Position numbers and translations under genes: made by a program
Shown: piece by piece, positions 33,176-41,058 of the stretch
How positions within the stretch are numbered: position 1 is the first letter of the stretch
Layout: the number at the start of each line of letters is the position of its first letter
NCBI GenBank assembly: GCA_938041455.1
Contig: CALITO010000002.1
Coordinates: 62,001-126,000 of the forward strand
DNA from: an uncultured bacterium
GTDB taxonomy: Bacteria > Armatimonadota > JACIXR01
Direction of reading: 5' to 3'
Length of the DNA stretch: 64,000 nucleotides
The notes under the pieces: model-generated
The model's input: only the letters and a program-made list of their open reading frames with translations
What the model was told of the DNA's origin: nothing
The model's database searches: none

Positions 33176-34611
33176 TAGAAATCGTATTCTGCTCTTATTT
33201 CCAAGCCGATTCCTCGCTCCACCTTCCCCCCTGTTTCAATTCTGTAGGGATTGATACCTAAGGTGAGCGATTTATCATTACCTAAATCATAAGGTAGTAG
33301 CAGGTTCAAACTGGAGGACTTCGTGGGATTAGGAGAACTCCTTTGGAGAGTAATCTGGGCTATTTGAACAATGAAAGGGTACCCTTTGTTGACATCAAAA
33401 CGAAGGAATATCCCTTTGGAATCTGGGCCGAAGGGAAAGCCCATCGCGTAACCCTTGTAGAGATAGTCATTGTTGGGGTTCTTATGAGTATAGGTTTCTC
33501 GGTCAACATAAACATATTCAAGATGGAGTTTGAAATCCTTCCAATCCCTTCGTCCGCCAATAAGAAAGGCAGCCTTGCGGGGCACATGGTAAGGGAAAGT
33601 AGTGATATCATCTATGAACCAATCACCATATAAAGCTCCCTTTGGATAATTCCTCGCTACTTCTAACCCCACTACTACATTCACATTATAGTCGTTTTCC
33701 CAGAAATATTGGACTGCGTAGAGAGGTAGGATAGGCAAGAAGGCGAAAAAATTGGGAAATTTATCCGAGATGTGAACTTCATATATCGCAAAGTCCCAGT
33801 CTTTGATGTTTTTCTCTATCCTTCTGGCAAGGTAGTATCTTCTAATTCCGCCTGCTTTGTAGGTTGTGTGAAACTGTTTGAAATTGAACCAGCCGAGTGA
33901 ACCAGCCTTGAAATCCTTGCTAATGAGCAGGTAATCATAGGGAGGAGGATTATCTCCAAGCCAAATTGAACTGGCATAGCCCGGGCCAAGGCGGACGTAT
34001 CCCCTCCCTACTTCCCAATCCGCATCCCACAAGGGGGCTTTGATGATAGCGCTATCCAGAAGGGAAAAATCTGAAGGTTTGGCAGCCAACCACCGCCGCT
34101 CATTACTGGAAGATAGGTAAAAAAATCCTTGTTCAAGAGGTATCACTATCGGTATCCTATAGAGAAGACGAGAATCGCTCTTGTCTCTATCGTTTATTTC
34201 ATAGTGATAAGTGCCGGCGAATCTGCTCCCCCAGAAAATCTCCCTATAGTATGAGAGTTCCAATTCCTCTTTTGCTTTTTCGGGATCCACACCTATAACT
34301 TTTAACTCCCTTGAGAACTCCTCTATCAACTTCCCTAAAACATAGAGGTCCTCATCGGCGAAATCCCAAGGCTTTTGGTTAGCCCTCTCTATGAGTTCCT
34401 TAACTACATCCGCTGCCTCCTTCCGAGAGAAGGTGCCATCGGAGAAGAAAAGTCTGCTTGGCATCCCTATCAAACCCTTAGCAGCCATACTACCCAAAAC
34501 GCTCATCAGCCAACTACGGGAGGAAATCTGGTCAGATGAGAGAGGAAAAGCCCAAAAGGAATAGAAGCAAAGGACCATAACAAAGGAATTCCTCAACAAT
34601 GTTCTTCTCAA
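33175..34611 (-). CDS. SLH-like plus Wzi-like outer-membrane beta-barrel protein
   Basis: A signal peptide (LLRNSFVMVLCFYSFWAFP) is followed by an SLH-like segment (WLMSVLGSMAAKGLIGMPSRLFFSDGTFSRKEAADVVKELI). The rest is beta-rich with alternating aromatic strands and ends in Phe (IRAEYDF), the usual barrel C-terminus. The block WEVGRGYVRLGPGYASSIWLGDNPPPYDYLLIS resembles capsule-assembly Wzi proteins. The layout suggests an outer-membrane protein tethered to the cell wall. Downstream GT2 and methyltransferase genes overlap, which supports a role in surface polysaccharide. Confidence 0.75.
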   Translation of the reverse strand: MRRTLLRNSFVMVLCFYSFWAFPLSSDQISSRSWLMSVLGSMAAKGLIGMPSRLFFSDGTFSRKEAADVVKELIERANQKPWDFADEDLYVLGKLIEEFSRELKVIGVDPEKAKEELELSYYREIFWGSRFAGTYHYEINDRDKSDSRLLYRIPIVIPLEQGFFYLSSSNERRWLAAKPSDFSLLDSAIIKAPLWDADWEVGRGYVRLGPGYASSIWLGDNPPPYDYLLISKDFKAGSLGWFNFKQFHTTYKAGGIRRYYLARRIEKNIKDWDFAIYEVHISDKFPNFFAFLPILPLYAVQYFWENDYNVNVVVGLEVARNYPKGALYGDWFIDDITTFPYHVPRKAAFLIGGRRDWKDFKLHLEYVYVDRETYTHKNPNNDYLYKGYAMGFPFGPDSKGIFLRFDVNKGYPFIVQIAQITLQRSSPNPTKSSSLNLLLPYDLGNDKSLTLGINPYRIETGGKVERGIGLEIRAEYDF

Positions 34612-34614
34612 TTT

Positions 34615-34980
34615 TTATCCTCCTTTCTCCTCCACTTTCACAACTTCGTTATTCTCGTTGAGGTAAGCCACTTTATAACGCCAATTCTTTACTTCCTCCT
34701 CGCTTACCAATTTATAAGCTAATATCAGTAGAGGATCGCCAGGATAAGCAAGGCGTGCTGAGGGACCATTCAATATTATTTCCCCCCTACCTCCCGCAAT
34801 GACATAGGTCGTGAAGCGCTCACCATTATTCAAGTTTAAAACCTGCACCCTCTCTCCCGGTAATATATCTGTTTGTTTTAGGATTTCCTCGTCGATAGTT
34901 ATACTACCTTCGTAGTGAAGCAGGACACTCGTTACTTTAGCATTATGTATTTTGGCATAGAGCATCTCCCTAAAAGTCAA
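34615..34980 (-). CDS. panD: Aspartate 1-decarboxylase
   Basis: PanD makes beta-alanine for pantothenate and CoA. The pro-enzyme cleaves itself at Gly-Ser to form a pyruvoyl group; here the site is G25-S26 in HYEGSITID. MLYAKIHNAKVT, ILPGERVQVLNLNNGERF, GEIILNGPSARLAYPGD and LLILAYKLVSEEE are all family blocks, and 121 residues is normal. The start is TTG 34980, preceded by GGAAGGTGA. It is the first gene of the minus-strand operon, and its promoter is visible upstream. No panB or panC is present. Confidence 0.95.
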   Translation of the reverse strand: MTFREMLYAKIHNAKVTSVLLHYEGSITIDEEILKQTDILPGERVQVLNLNNGERFTTYVIAGGRGEIILNGPSARLAYPGDPLLILAYKLVSEEEVKNWRYKVAYLNENNEVVKVEEKGG

Positions 34981-35035
34981 AACCTGTCACCTTCCTCTAC
35001 GGGGGTCTAAAGCGAAGGCGAGAAAACTGTTAGAT

Positions 35036-35063
35036 ATTTTAAATCTTTACAAAGAAAAGTCAA
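35036..35063 (-). promoter_or_regulatory. Sigma70-type promoter of the panD operon
   Basis: On the minus strand, TTGACT (35063-35058) and TAAAAT (35041-35036, 5/6 match) are separated by 16 nt. The predicted start is about 49 nt before the panD TTG. It stands back-to-back with the tRNA promoter. Confidence 0.65.
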
Positions 35064-35081
35064 GAGAAAATGGTCATAGTG

Positions 35082-35109
35082 TTGACGAAGGGTGAAATAC
35101 CATTATAAT
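35082..35109 (+). promoter_or_regulatory. Sigma70-type promoter of tRNA-fMet
   Basis: TTGACG (35082-35087) and a perfect TATAAT (35104-35109) are separated by 16 nt. The expected start is ~12 nt before the mature tRNA. Confidence 0.8.
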
Positions 35110-35127
35110 ATATAAAGTGAAAGGGAC

Positions 35128-35204
<77 letters not shown>

Positions 35205-35410
35205 TAATCATTAAAACACGCGGTTTTGTTGAATAAAGATAAACGCATTCTTCTCTTCAGCAGCTTCCCCCCTTTCCTTAAACTTCGTCACCCCTTCGAG
35301 AGGGAAAGTGAACGTTCTTTAAAGTATTTAACAAAACTTAAAACCTCGGTTCGTCAAGACCTGGAGTATGTGTTCAATCCCAAATTTTCCTTAAATATAA
35401 GTAAAAATAC

Positions 35411-35438
35411 TTGCTAAAAAGGAAAGAATATATACAAT
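35411..35438 (+). promoter_or_regulatory. Promoter in the 35205-35471 intergenic region
   Basis: TTGCTA (35411-35416) and TACAAT (35433-35438) are 16 nt apart, ahead of GAGGAGGTGA (35455-35464) and the TTG start at 35472. Apart from this promoter, and a weak AAAAC/GTTTT stem just after the tRNA, I see nothing in the 267-nt gap. Confidence 0.55.
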
Positions 35439-35471
35439 AAGAAAAACACTATTTGAGGAGGTGAACCGATT

Positions 35472-36014
35472 TTGAAGAGGTGGTTTGTATTATTGTTTGT
35501 ATCGGTTTGTGTTGTCGGTCTTTGGGCACAGGAAGAGCCCGAGAGACAGTTAATCTACTCGGGTAAGATAGGTATCTTCCGCCCCAGCGACTCCGACCTA
35601 CGGGACGCTGTGGGGGAAAGCTGGTTTCTTATTGGCTTGGACGCGGAATCCCCCCTCGCCCCCGATGCCTCTTGGGTTTATTCCCTGGAGTATCTTCACA
35701 AGTCCGGCAGAGGGGGGACTTTGACCGAAATACCCCTCCTTATCACTTGGCGAAAGACACAGGTCTCCGCTGAACCCTCCCTTTTTGAGCAACCCGAACC
35801 ACAGTATTACCCCTACATAGGGGTTGGATTAGGGCTCTACTATTTGAAGGCTGAAAACGGGACCAGCGATTCCACTTGGAAGACCGGTTTCCATATCCTC
35901 GCGGGTGCTCGCTTCCCTTCCAATATGTTCGCTGAGCTGCGGTGGAATACGATTGGAAAGTGGCATGATACAGATTGCGGGGGCTATGCCCTGATGGTGG
36001 GAATCAGATTTTAG
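35472..36014 (+). CDS. Small outer-membrane beta-barrel protein
   Basis: The TTG start lies 7 nt after a strong GGAGGTGA. The signal peptide (MKRWFVLLFVSVCVVGLWAQ) has a good cleavage site before EEPE. The mature ~160 residues are alternating beta strands (YPYIGVGLGLYYLKA; KTGFHILAGARF; MFAELRWNTIG) and end GGYALMVGIRF with a terminal Phe. This is the pattern of an 8-stranded OmpA/OmpW-like barrel. No specific family is recognised. It lies 15 nt upstream of the probable pyrE start. Confidence 0.7.
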   Translation: MKRWFVLLFVSVCVVGLWAQEEPERQLIYSGKIGIFRPSDSDLRDAVGESWFLIGLDAESPLAPDASWVYSLEYLHKSGRGGTLTEIPLLITWRKTQVSAEPSLFEQPEPQYYPYIGVGLGLYYLKAENGTSDSTWKTGFHILAGARFPSNMFAELRWNTIGKWHDTDCGGYALMVGIRF

Positions 36015-36029
36015 GAGGGTTGCTCACTT

Positions 36030-36602
36030 ATAGAAGAAGTTATTCGTATATTCCGCAAATTAGAGGCAATAAGGGAAGGGCATTTCCTCTTAGCTTCTGG
36101 GTTGCATAGCCCCATATATTTTGATAAGATGAGGGTGCTATGCAACCCAGAGGCGTCTTCTTTTTTATTGGAGAAACTCGCTGATAAAGTTAGGGGGAAG
36201 GATATCCAAATGGTGATAGGTCCCTCCTTGGGGGGAGCGATAATCGCCTTTGAAATAGCGAAGCGCCTGGGCTTGAAATGCGCTTTCGCAGATAGAGCGG
36301 GCGATAAAAGGGTGATAAGACCAAGGGATGTTTTGAAAAAAGGAACGAAGGTGGGAGTAGTGGATGATATTTTGACCACTGGTAAATCCATCAGGGAAAC
36401 GCTTTCTGCCTTGGAAGAACATAAGGTCGAAGTGGCTATAATAGGGGTTATCCTTGACCGTAGCGGAGGCAAGGTAGACCTGGGCATTCCACTTGTTTCC
36501 CTCGCTTCCATAGAGGTAGAGTCCTATAAACCGGAGGAATGTCCCCTCTGCCAAAAAGGTATTCCTCTTGAAGCCTATGGTAGCACTAGGGGGAAGGAAT
36601 GA
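36030..36602 (+). CDS. pyrE: Orotate phosphoribosyltransferase, non-canonical start
   Basis: PyrE joins orotate to PRPP to give OMP in pyrimidine synthesis. The PRPP loop VGVVDDILTTGKS, VIGPSLGGAIIAFEIAKRLG and the C-terminal ECPLCQKGIPL are family-typical. Homology clearly begins upstream at IEEVIRIFRKLEAIREGHFLLASGLHS, yet in that frame no ATG, GTG or TTG occurs between the previous stop (36012-36014) and TTG 36102, which would remove the conserved N-terminus. GGAGGG at 36014-36019 suggests initiation near ATA 36030 (or CTT 36027). The 3' end overlaps the convergent M16 gene by 17 nt. Confidence 0.88.
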   Translation: MEEVIRIFRKLEAIREGHFLLASGLHSPIYFDKMRVLCNPEASSFLLEKLADKVRGKDIQMVIGPSLGGAIIAFEIAKRLGLKCAFADRAGDKRVIRPRDVLKKGTKVGVVDDILTTGKSIRETLSALEEHKVEVAIIGVILDRSGGKVDLGIPLVSLASIEVESYKPEECPLCQKGIPLEAYGSTRGKE

Positions 36603-37860
36603 GCAAGACCAGCGAGGCGTTTCCCTTAAAATAGCGCCCTACCGCTTTCTTAACATCCCTTATCGTTACACCCTTGACCAGTTGGGGGAATTCATCTATG
36701 TAGTGATATCCCAAGCCAATCGCTTCAAAGAAAGCCATTTTGAAAGCTTGTTCCTTGATAGGGGAAAGGGAAAGCAGGTAATCGCCTATTAGCTTGTCCT
36801 TCGCTTTCTCCAATTCCTTTTCTTCCATTTTATCTAACGAGGAGAGTTCGTTTATTATCGCTTCCCTTGCTTCCTCCACCCGCAAAGGGTCGACAGCGGA
36901 CCAAAGAAGGAGATGACTTTTTCCCAATAAGGGAGGGTAAAGGGAGCCCAGCTCGTAGGATATGCCCAATCTCCAACGGAGGGCTTTGGCAAGCATAGAG
37001 GAAGTCCCTTTACCTACCAAAGTATTTATCAACTCTAACACAGGATAATCTGGATGGTTAATGCCCGGCAAAGGGATCCCTATCAAAAGGTAGGCGAAGG
37101 GAGCGGGGCGTTGTATGACATCTGCTTGGGGGTGAACAAGAGAACGGTAGGAGGGGTAATGGAAAGAAACACTTTCACCCCTGGGAAGAACACCGAATAT
37201 GTCACTTACGAGTTTGGATGCGTTAATCGGTTCCACATCACCTACTATTGCGAGAAAAACATTCTGGGGTTGAAAATAAACAAGGTGAAGGGAACGAAGT
37301 TCTCCAAGGTCCAGTTTCTCCAAACTTTCCTTTGTGCCGTTCAACAGTCTTGCATAGGGATGGTCGCTCCCATATATGCTTTCTCTTAAACGAGCATAGG
37401 CGCAGATGAAGGGCTGGGCAGATGTCTCCTCTGCCTCTAAAATAGCTCTCTTCTTCTCCCTTTCAAATTCATATTCATCCAGCAGAGGAGAGAACAGGAT
37501 TTCCTTTAGAAGAAAAAGCGCCCGCTCTAAGGAGGTAGAAGGGCAAGACAGAAAGAATGCCCAATAGTTGGGATTAATCTGGATTTGGAGGTCTATAAGG
37601 TTGTCCTCCAATATCTGGGCTATCTCGTCCTTCGTTCGCTGCTTTGTCCCAAGAGGCATTAACCGTAATAGGAGGCTGCCCGCTCCCGGTGTTTCCTCTA
37701 CTCCGCTTCCCCCTCTTATGATCGCCACAATGCTAACGAGCTCTTTACTCTCTCTATGTGATACTACAACAGTTAAGCCATTGGCAAGCTTGTTTTTATT
37801 CGTTTGGGAATGGGCGGATGTAAGGAAAATTAAGAGTAAGAGGTAAAAAAATCTTTTCAT
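36586..37860 (-). CDS. M16 family peptidase-like protein, zinc site lost
   Basis: The signal peptide (FFYLLLLIFLTSAHS) and two-lobed M16 architecture are clear (KLANGLTVVVSHRESKELVSIVAIIRGGSGVEETPGAG; RLRESIYGSDHPYARLLNGT; PLPGINHPDYPVLELINTLVG). The HxxEH zinc motif is absent: the aligned place reads GAGSLLLRLM. It is therefore the likely non-catalytic partner of the M16 protein encoded just upstream, as in heterodimeric M16B peptidases. The ATGA overlap (37860/37857) supports a complex. It probably acts in the periplasm or outside the cell. Confidence 0.9.
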   Translation of the reverse strand: MKRFFYLLLLIFLTSAHSQTNKNKLANGLTVVVSHRESKELVSIVAIIRGGSGVEETPGAGSLLLRLMPLGTKQRTKDEIAQILEDNLIDLQIQINPNYWAFFLSCPSTSLERALFLLKEILFSPLLDEYEFEREKKRAILEAEETSAQPFICAYARLRESIYGSDHPYARLLNGTKESLEKLDLGELRSLHLVYFQPQNVFLAIVGDVEPINASKLVSDIFGVLPRGESVSFHYPSYRSLVHPQADVIQRPAPFAYLLIGIPLPGINHPDYPVLELINTLVGKGTSSMLAKALRWRLGISYELGSLYPPLLGKSHLLLWSAVDPLRVEEAREAIINELSSLDKMEEKELEKAKDKLIGDYLLSLSPIKEQAFKMAFFEAIGLGYHYIDEFPQLVKGVTIRDVKKAVGRYFKGNASLVLLIPSP

Positions 37861-39164
37861 CTTTTAGGGGTTAGAGAAACGAAACAATAGGCATCCCCTC
37901 GGAGGAAACGCCCCCATTTCTCCTTAACTTCCTCAAAAGTTATTTCCTGCACTAACTGGGGATACTCGCAGGCAAAGGAGTAATCCGCAATGCTTTCGTA
38001 AAATCCGAGGATATGTGCTTGGTCAGAGTAGGTTTCGCAATTTCGGAAAAAGGAAAAGAGGAGGCTCTTTTTTGCCTTAAAAAGAGTTTCCTCATTGATA
38101 GTATCCTTTAATCGGAAAATTTCTTCCAAAACATTCTTCCGAACTTCTTCTATGACATCGCCCCAGGTAGAAGCATAGATGAGAAAAACTGAAGGGTATC
38201 TTTGAGTAAGAAAAAAGGAGCGAATCTCCGATACATATCCCTTTTCCTTCAATTGTTTGAAGAGCTTACCATCTTCAATCATTTGGTCAAGCAAATCCAT
38301 CGCTACAATTTCCCTTTTTTCTTCTACACCGGGAGCAGGAAAGCCGAAGGCAATGTAACTTCGCACCCCTTTATCTGTAGTTGGTATGGAATAAGGCTGG
38401 AAGTCACGAGAAGCACTACGAATCTCTCTAAGGGGTGGCGGGGGAGATATAGGAGAAGGTGGAGGAGAATTGCTTGCCCAACTTTGGAAAAACTGCCTCG
38501 CTAATTGGAAAACTTTCTCGCTTTCAACTTTGCCCACTACTATTAAACTAGCCAACTGGGGAAGATAATAACTTCGCCAGGCGGATAGAAGGTCTTCCCT
38601 ACTTATTTTAGCAACAGTTTCCTCATTTCCCGGCACGGGGTTGCGATAGGGATGTTCGTTAAATATCAAGCGGGAGACCTCCCAAGCGCATTCCTGAAAG
38701 GGATTACTCGCTCCTTTTATCTCCGCTATCACTATTTTCTTTTCCCTTTCCAGTTCCTTTTCTTCAAATAAGGGGTGCTGAACCAGGTCTGAGAGAAGCT
38801 CCATAACTTGAGGGAGAAAATCGGGTCTCGTCTCTACCGAAAAATAAGTGAAATCCTGTCCCGTCTCGGCACTTATCTTCCCTCCCATTTCCTCTATCTT
38901 CTCGTCCACTGCCCCTGGAGGGTATTTACTTGAACCATTGAATATCATATGTTCTAAAAGATGAAGGAGACCCGGCTTATCACCATCCCTCGCCGAACCA
39001 ACTTTCAACCAAAGTTGGATGGAAAGGAGTTCCAACTCTTGCCTAGGTAGGACTATAACCCTCATCCCATTGGGCAAAGTTTGAACATTAACCTGTTCCT
39101 TGAGCACGAAAGCAAGGGATAAAGCGCTTATCAGAATGAGGAAAAATCCTTTCTTCATCCTCAT
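37857..39164 (-). CDS. Secreted M16 zinc peptidase, catalytic subunit
   Basis: After a signal peptide (GFFLILISALSLAFV), the inverted zinc motif HLLEH stands at residues 68-72 and the third ligand E148 lies 76 residues on, exactly as in pitrilysin/insulinase-type peptidases. GKISAETGQDFTYFSVE and the C-terminal lobe (GFPAPGVEEKREIVAMDLLDQMI) complete the M16 form. A Pro/Ser-rich linker (SPPPSPISPPPP) joins the lobes. It probably degrades short unfolded peptides, paired with the non-catalytic protein downstream. The gene is divergent from mraZ. Confidence 0.93.
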   Translation of the reverse strand: MRMKKGFFLILISALSLAFVLKEQVNVQTLPNGMRVIVLPRQELELLSIQLWLKVGSARDGDKPGLLHLLEHMIFNGSSKYPPGAVDEKIEEMGGKISAETGQDFTYFSVETRPDFLPQVMELLSDLVQHPLFEEKELEREKKIVIAEIKGASNPFQECAWEVSRLIFNEHPYRNPVPGNEETVAKISREDLLSAWRSYYLPQLASLIVVGKVESEKVFQLARQFFQSWASNSPPPSPISPPPPLREIRSASRDFQPYSIPTTDKGVRSYIAFGFPAPGVEEKREIVAMDLLDQMIEDGKLFKQLKEKGYVSEIRSFFLTQRYPSVFLIYASTWGDVIEEVRKNVLEEIFRLKDTINEETLFKAKKSLLFSFFRNCETYSDQAHILGFYESIADYSFACEYPQLVQEITFEEVKEKWGRFLRGDAYCFVSLTPKR

Positions 39165-39312
39165 AAAAATATTAAATGTATCTCTTACCCTGAGGCAAAT
39201 AAAAAGTGGTCTGAAACACCTCTATAGAAATTTCGCTTGCGTTATTTAACAAGTCTGTTTAAAAATTTAGTGGAGACTTAGTGGTTTTTTCTATAAAATT
39301 TTCGCCAATATA

Positions 39313-39341
39313 TTGACTTATTTTGCTTATTTATCTATCAT
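39313..39341 (+). promoter_or_regulatory. Sigma70-type promoter of the dcw cluster
   Basis: TTGACT (39313-39318) and TATCAT (39336-39341) are separated by 17 nt. The start point near 39348 falls inside the TGG repeats that probably bind MraZ. It lies in the 219-nt gap between the M16 pair and mraZ; the M16-side promoter could not be placed with confidence. Confidence 0.65.
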
Positions 39342-39343
39342 AG

Positions 39344-39374
39344 TGGTAGATAATGGAATAATAGTGGAGAAAGG
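39344..39374 (+). promoter_or_regulatory. Probable MraZ operator (helically phased TGG repeats)
   Basis: TGG occurs at 39344, 39354 and 39365, followed by AGG at 39372, with 10-11 nt periodicity for the three TGGs. Known MraZ operators are direct repeats of TGGGN with 5-nt spacers, i.e. a 10-nt period, just upstream of mraZ. The location over the transcription start fits autorepression. Confidence 0.5.
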
Positions 39375-39383
39375 AAAGTGAGT

Positions 39384-39836
39384 ATGTTTACTGGCTTATT
39401 TGTCCATACATTAGATGATAAGGGAAGGTTAATACTCCCAGCGAGATTTCGGTTATCACTGGGAGAAAGGTTCTATCTGACCAAGGGTATTGGGGGTTGC
39501 GTCTTCTTACTGGGAGAAGATAGTTGGAGAAAATTAGCAGAGCAACTTATGAAATTGTCCTTTTTTGATAAAAACGCCGTGACACTTCAAAGACTTTGGA
39601 TAGGAGGAGCGGAGGAAGCATCCTGCGATAAGCAGGGGAGGTTAGCCATACCCCTTTCCCTAAGGGAATACGCGGGAATAAGAGAGAACAGCGATGCTGT
39701 AATCATAGGTATCGGCAACCGTATAGAGATATGGAGCAAGGAAAGGTGGGACAAGGTAGAAGGGGGACTAACTCCTGAGGCAATTGCGCAGGCAGCAGAG
39801 CAGTTAGGACTTTTGGAGGGACGTTTTAGTTTGTAG
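39384..39836 (+). CDS. mraZ: Transcriptional regulator MraZ
   Basis: MraZ is a double AbrB-like (SpoVT) ring-forming DNA-binding protein that represses its own dcw operon. Both copies of the signature are present: HTLDDKGRLILPARFR at the N-terminus and ASCDKQGRLAIPLSLREYAG in the middle. I chose ATG 39384 (MFTGLFVH), matching the family N-terminus; GTG 39378 two codons earlier is the alternative. A probable operator lies directly upstream. The stop is followed without a gap by rsmH. Confidence 0.95.
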   Translation: MFTGLFVHTLDDKGRLILPARFRLSLGERFYLTKGIGGCVFLLGEDSWRKLAEQLMKLSFFDKNAVTLQRLWIGGAEEASCDKQGRLAIPLSLREYAGIRENSDAVIIGIGNRIEIWSKERWDKVEGGLTPEAIAQAAEQLGLLEGRFSL

Positions 39837-40736
39837 ATGAAGATTTACCATCAGCCCGTGATGGTAAAGGAGGTAGCGGAGATATTACAACCTGAAAGAG
39901 GCGGTATATATGTTGACTGCACCGTAGGAGAAGGAGGACATTCAGAAGCTCTTCTTCTTCGTCTCCCTCCTTCTGGCGCCCTCGTTTGCATAGATAGGGA
40001 CGAGGAAATGTTAAAAATCGCCAGAGAGAGATTGCAATCTCTCCACCCTAACATCCATTTTATAAATGCCAATTTCTCACAGATTGCGGAGCTCTTGGAA
40101 AGGCTTAATATCCGGGAAGTGAACGGTTTCCTTTTCGACCTCGGACTTTCCCTCCGCCAGATACAATCTTCTGAAAGAGGCTTCAGCTTTCAATTAGACG
40201 GACCATTGGATATGAGGATGAATAGAAGCCAACTCCTTAAAGCCCGGGATTTAGTAAATAAACTTCCCAAGAACGAGCTGACCTCCATTTTCCGAGAGTT
40301 GGGAGAGGAACCCTTTGCCGAGAGGATAGCCTCAGCGATAGTAAAGAGAAGAGAGCAAAAACCAATATGCTCTACAGTAGAACTCGCTGAAATTGTTAAG
40401 AAAGTCGTTAAAAGAAGAGGATATGTTCATCCAGCAACCCGGGTCTTTATGGCTTTAAGAATAGCAGTGAACAATGAATTGGAAGAGATACGTTCCGCTC
40501 TACCGAGTGCCATCTCTCTGTTGAAAAAAGGGGGACGCATTTGCGTTCTTTCCTATCATTCCCTTGAAGACAGGATTGTCAAGCAAATATTTAGAATGAA
40601 CAGGGACAAACTAAATCTGTTGACCTCCAAACCTCTACGGCCCACAAGGGAAGAAGTTTCCCTAAACCCCAGAGCGCGAAGTGCCAAGCTTCGCGCAGCA
40701 GAGAGGAGGGTAGATAATGGTAAGTGCTCTACCTAA
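39837..40736 (+). CDS. rsmH: 16S rRNA (cytosine-1402-N4)-methyltransferase RsmH (MraW)
   Basis: RsmH methylates N4 of C1402 in the ribosomal P site. Diagnostic blocks are HQPVMVKEV, YVDCTVGEGGHSEALL (AdoMet site), FDLGLSLRQIQSSERGFSF, PLDMRMN, HPATRVFMALRIAVNNEL and ICVLSYHSLEDRIVK. The length of 299 residues is typical. The ATG abuts the mraZ stop and the 3' end overlaps ftsL by 20 nt, the standard dcw arrangement. Confidence 0.97.
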   Translation: MKIYHQPVMVKEVAEILQPERGGIYVDCTVGEGGHSEALLLRLPPSGALVCIDRDEEMLKIARERLQSLHPNIHFINANFSQIAELLERLNIREVNGFLFDLGLSLRQIQSSERGFSFQLDGPLDMRMNRSQLLKARDLVNKLPKNELTSIFRELGEEPFAERIASAIVKRREQKPICSTVELAEIVKKVVKRRGYVHPATRVFMALRIAVNNELEEIRSALPSAISLLKKGGRICVLSYHSLEDRIVKQIFRMNRDKLNLLTSKPLRPTREEVSLNPRARSAKLRAAERRVDNGKCST

Positions 40737-41058
40737 AAGGAAACCTCGCCCTCGAATAACTCCAGAGCCCCGCCTTTCACCCAAAGGCTTACCAGGAGGG
40801 TTGAAAATAGTCCTAATAACCTTTACCCTCTTCATAGTTTTCTGGTTCCTCAGTGTGGTGGTAGAAGGAGAACTAAGACGGATGTCCGTTAAGAAGAACC
40901 AATACCTCAAATACAATAAAGTTCTACGCGAAGAGAGATTGTCTCTTCAAAGGGAACTCGAAAAATTGACTTCTCCCTTGAGCATTCAGAAGTTGGCGGA
41001 AGAGCAAAATATGGTGTTACCTACCAAGGTTTATCATCTTAAGGTAGGGGACTTATGA
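40717..41058 (+). CDS. ftsL: Cell division protein FtsL-like
   Basis: The small bitopic protein has a basic cytoplasmic N-terminus (~28 residues), one transmembrane helix (IVLITFTLFIVFWFLSVVV) and a periplasmic coiled coil (KYNKVLREERLSLQRELEKLTSP) ending SIQKLAEEQNMVLP, as in FtsL/DivIC proteins that link FtsQ and FtsI/W. Sequence conservation in this family is low; identification rests on topology and position between rsmH and ftsI. GAGGAGGG precedes the ATG. Confidence 0.85.
   Translation: MVSALPKRKPRPRITPEPRLSPKGLPGGLKIVLITFTLFIVFWFLSVVVEGELRRMSVKKNQYLKYNKVLREERLSLQRELEKLTSPLSIQKLAEEQNMVLPTKVYHLKVGDL

Noticed and set aside
35226..35417. Short open frame after the tRNA
   Set aside because: No ribosome site, no recognisable protein features, and it covers the promoter region of the next gene.
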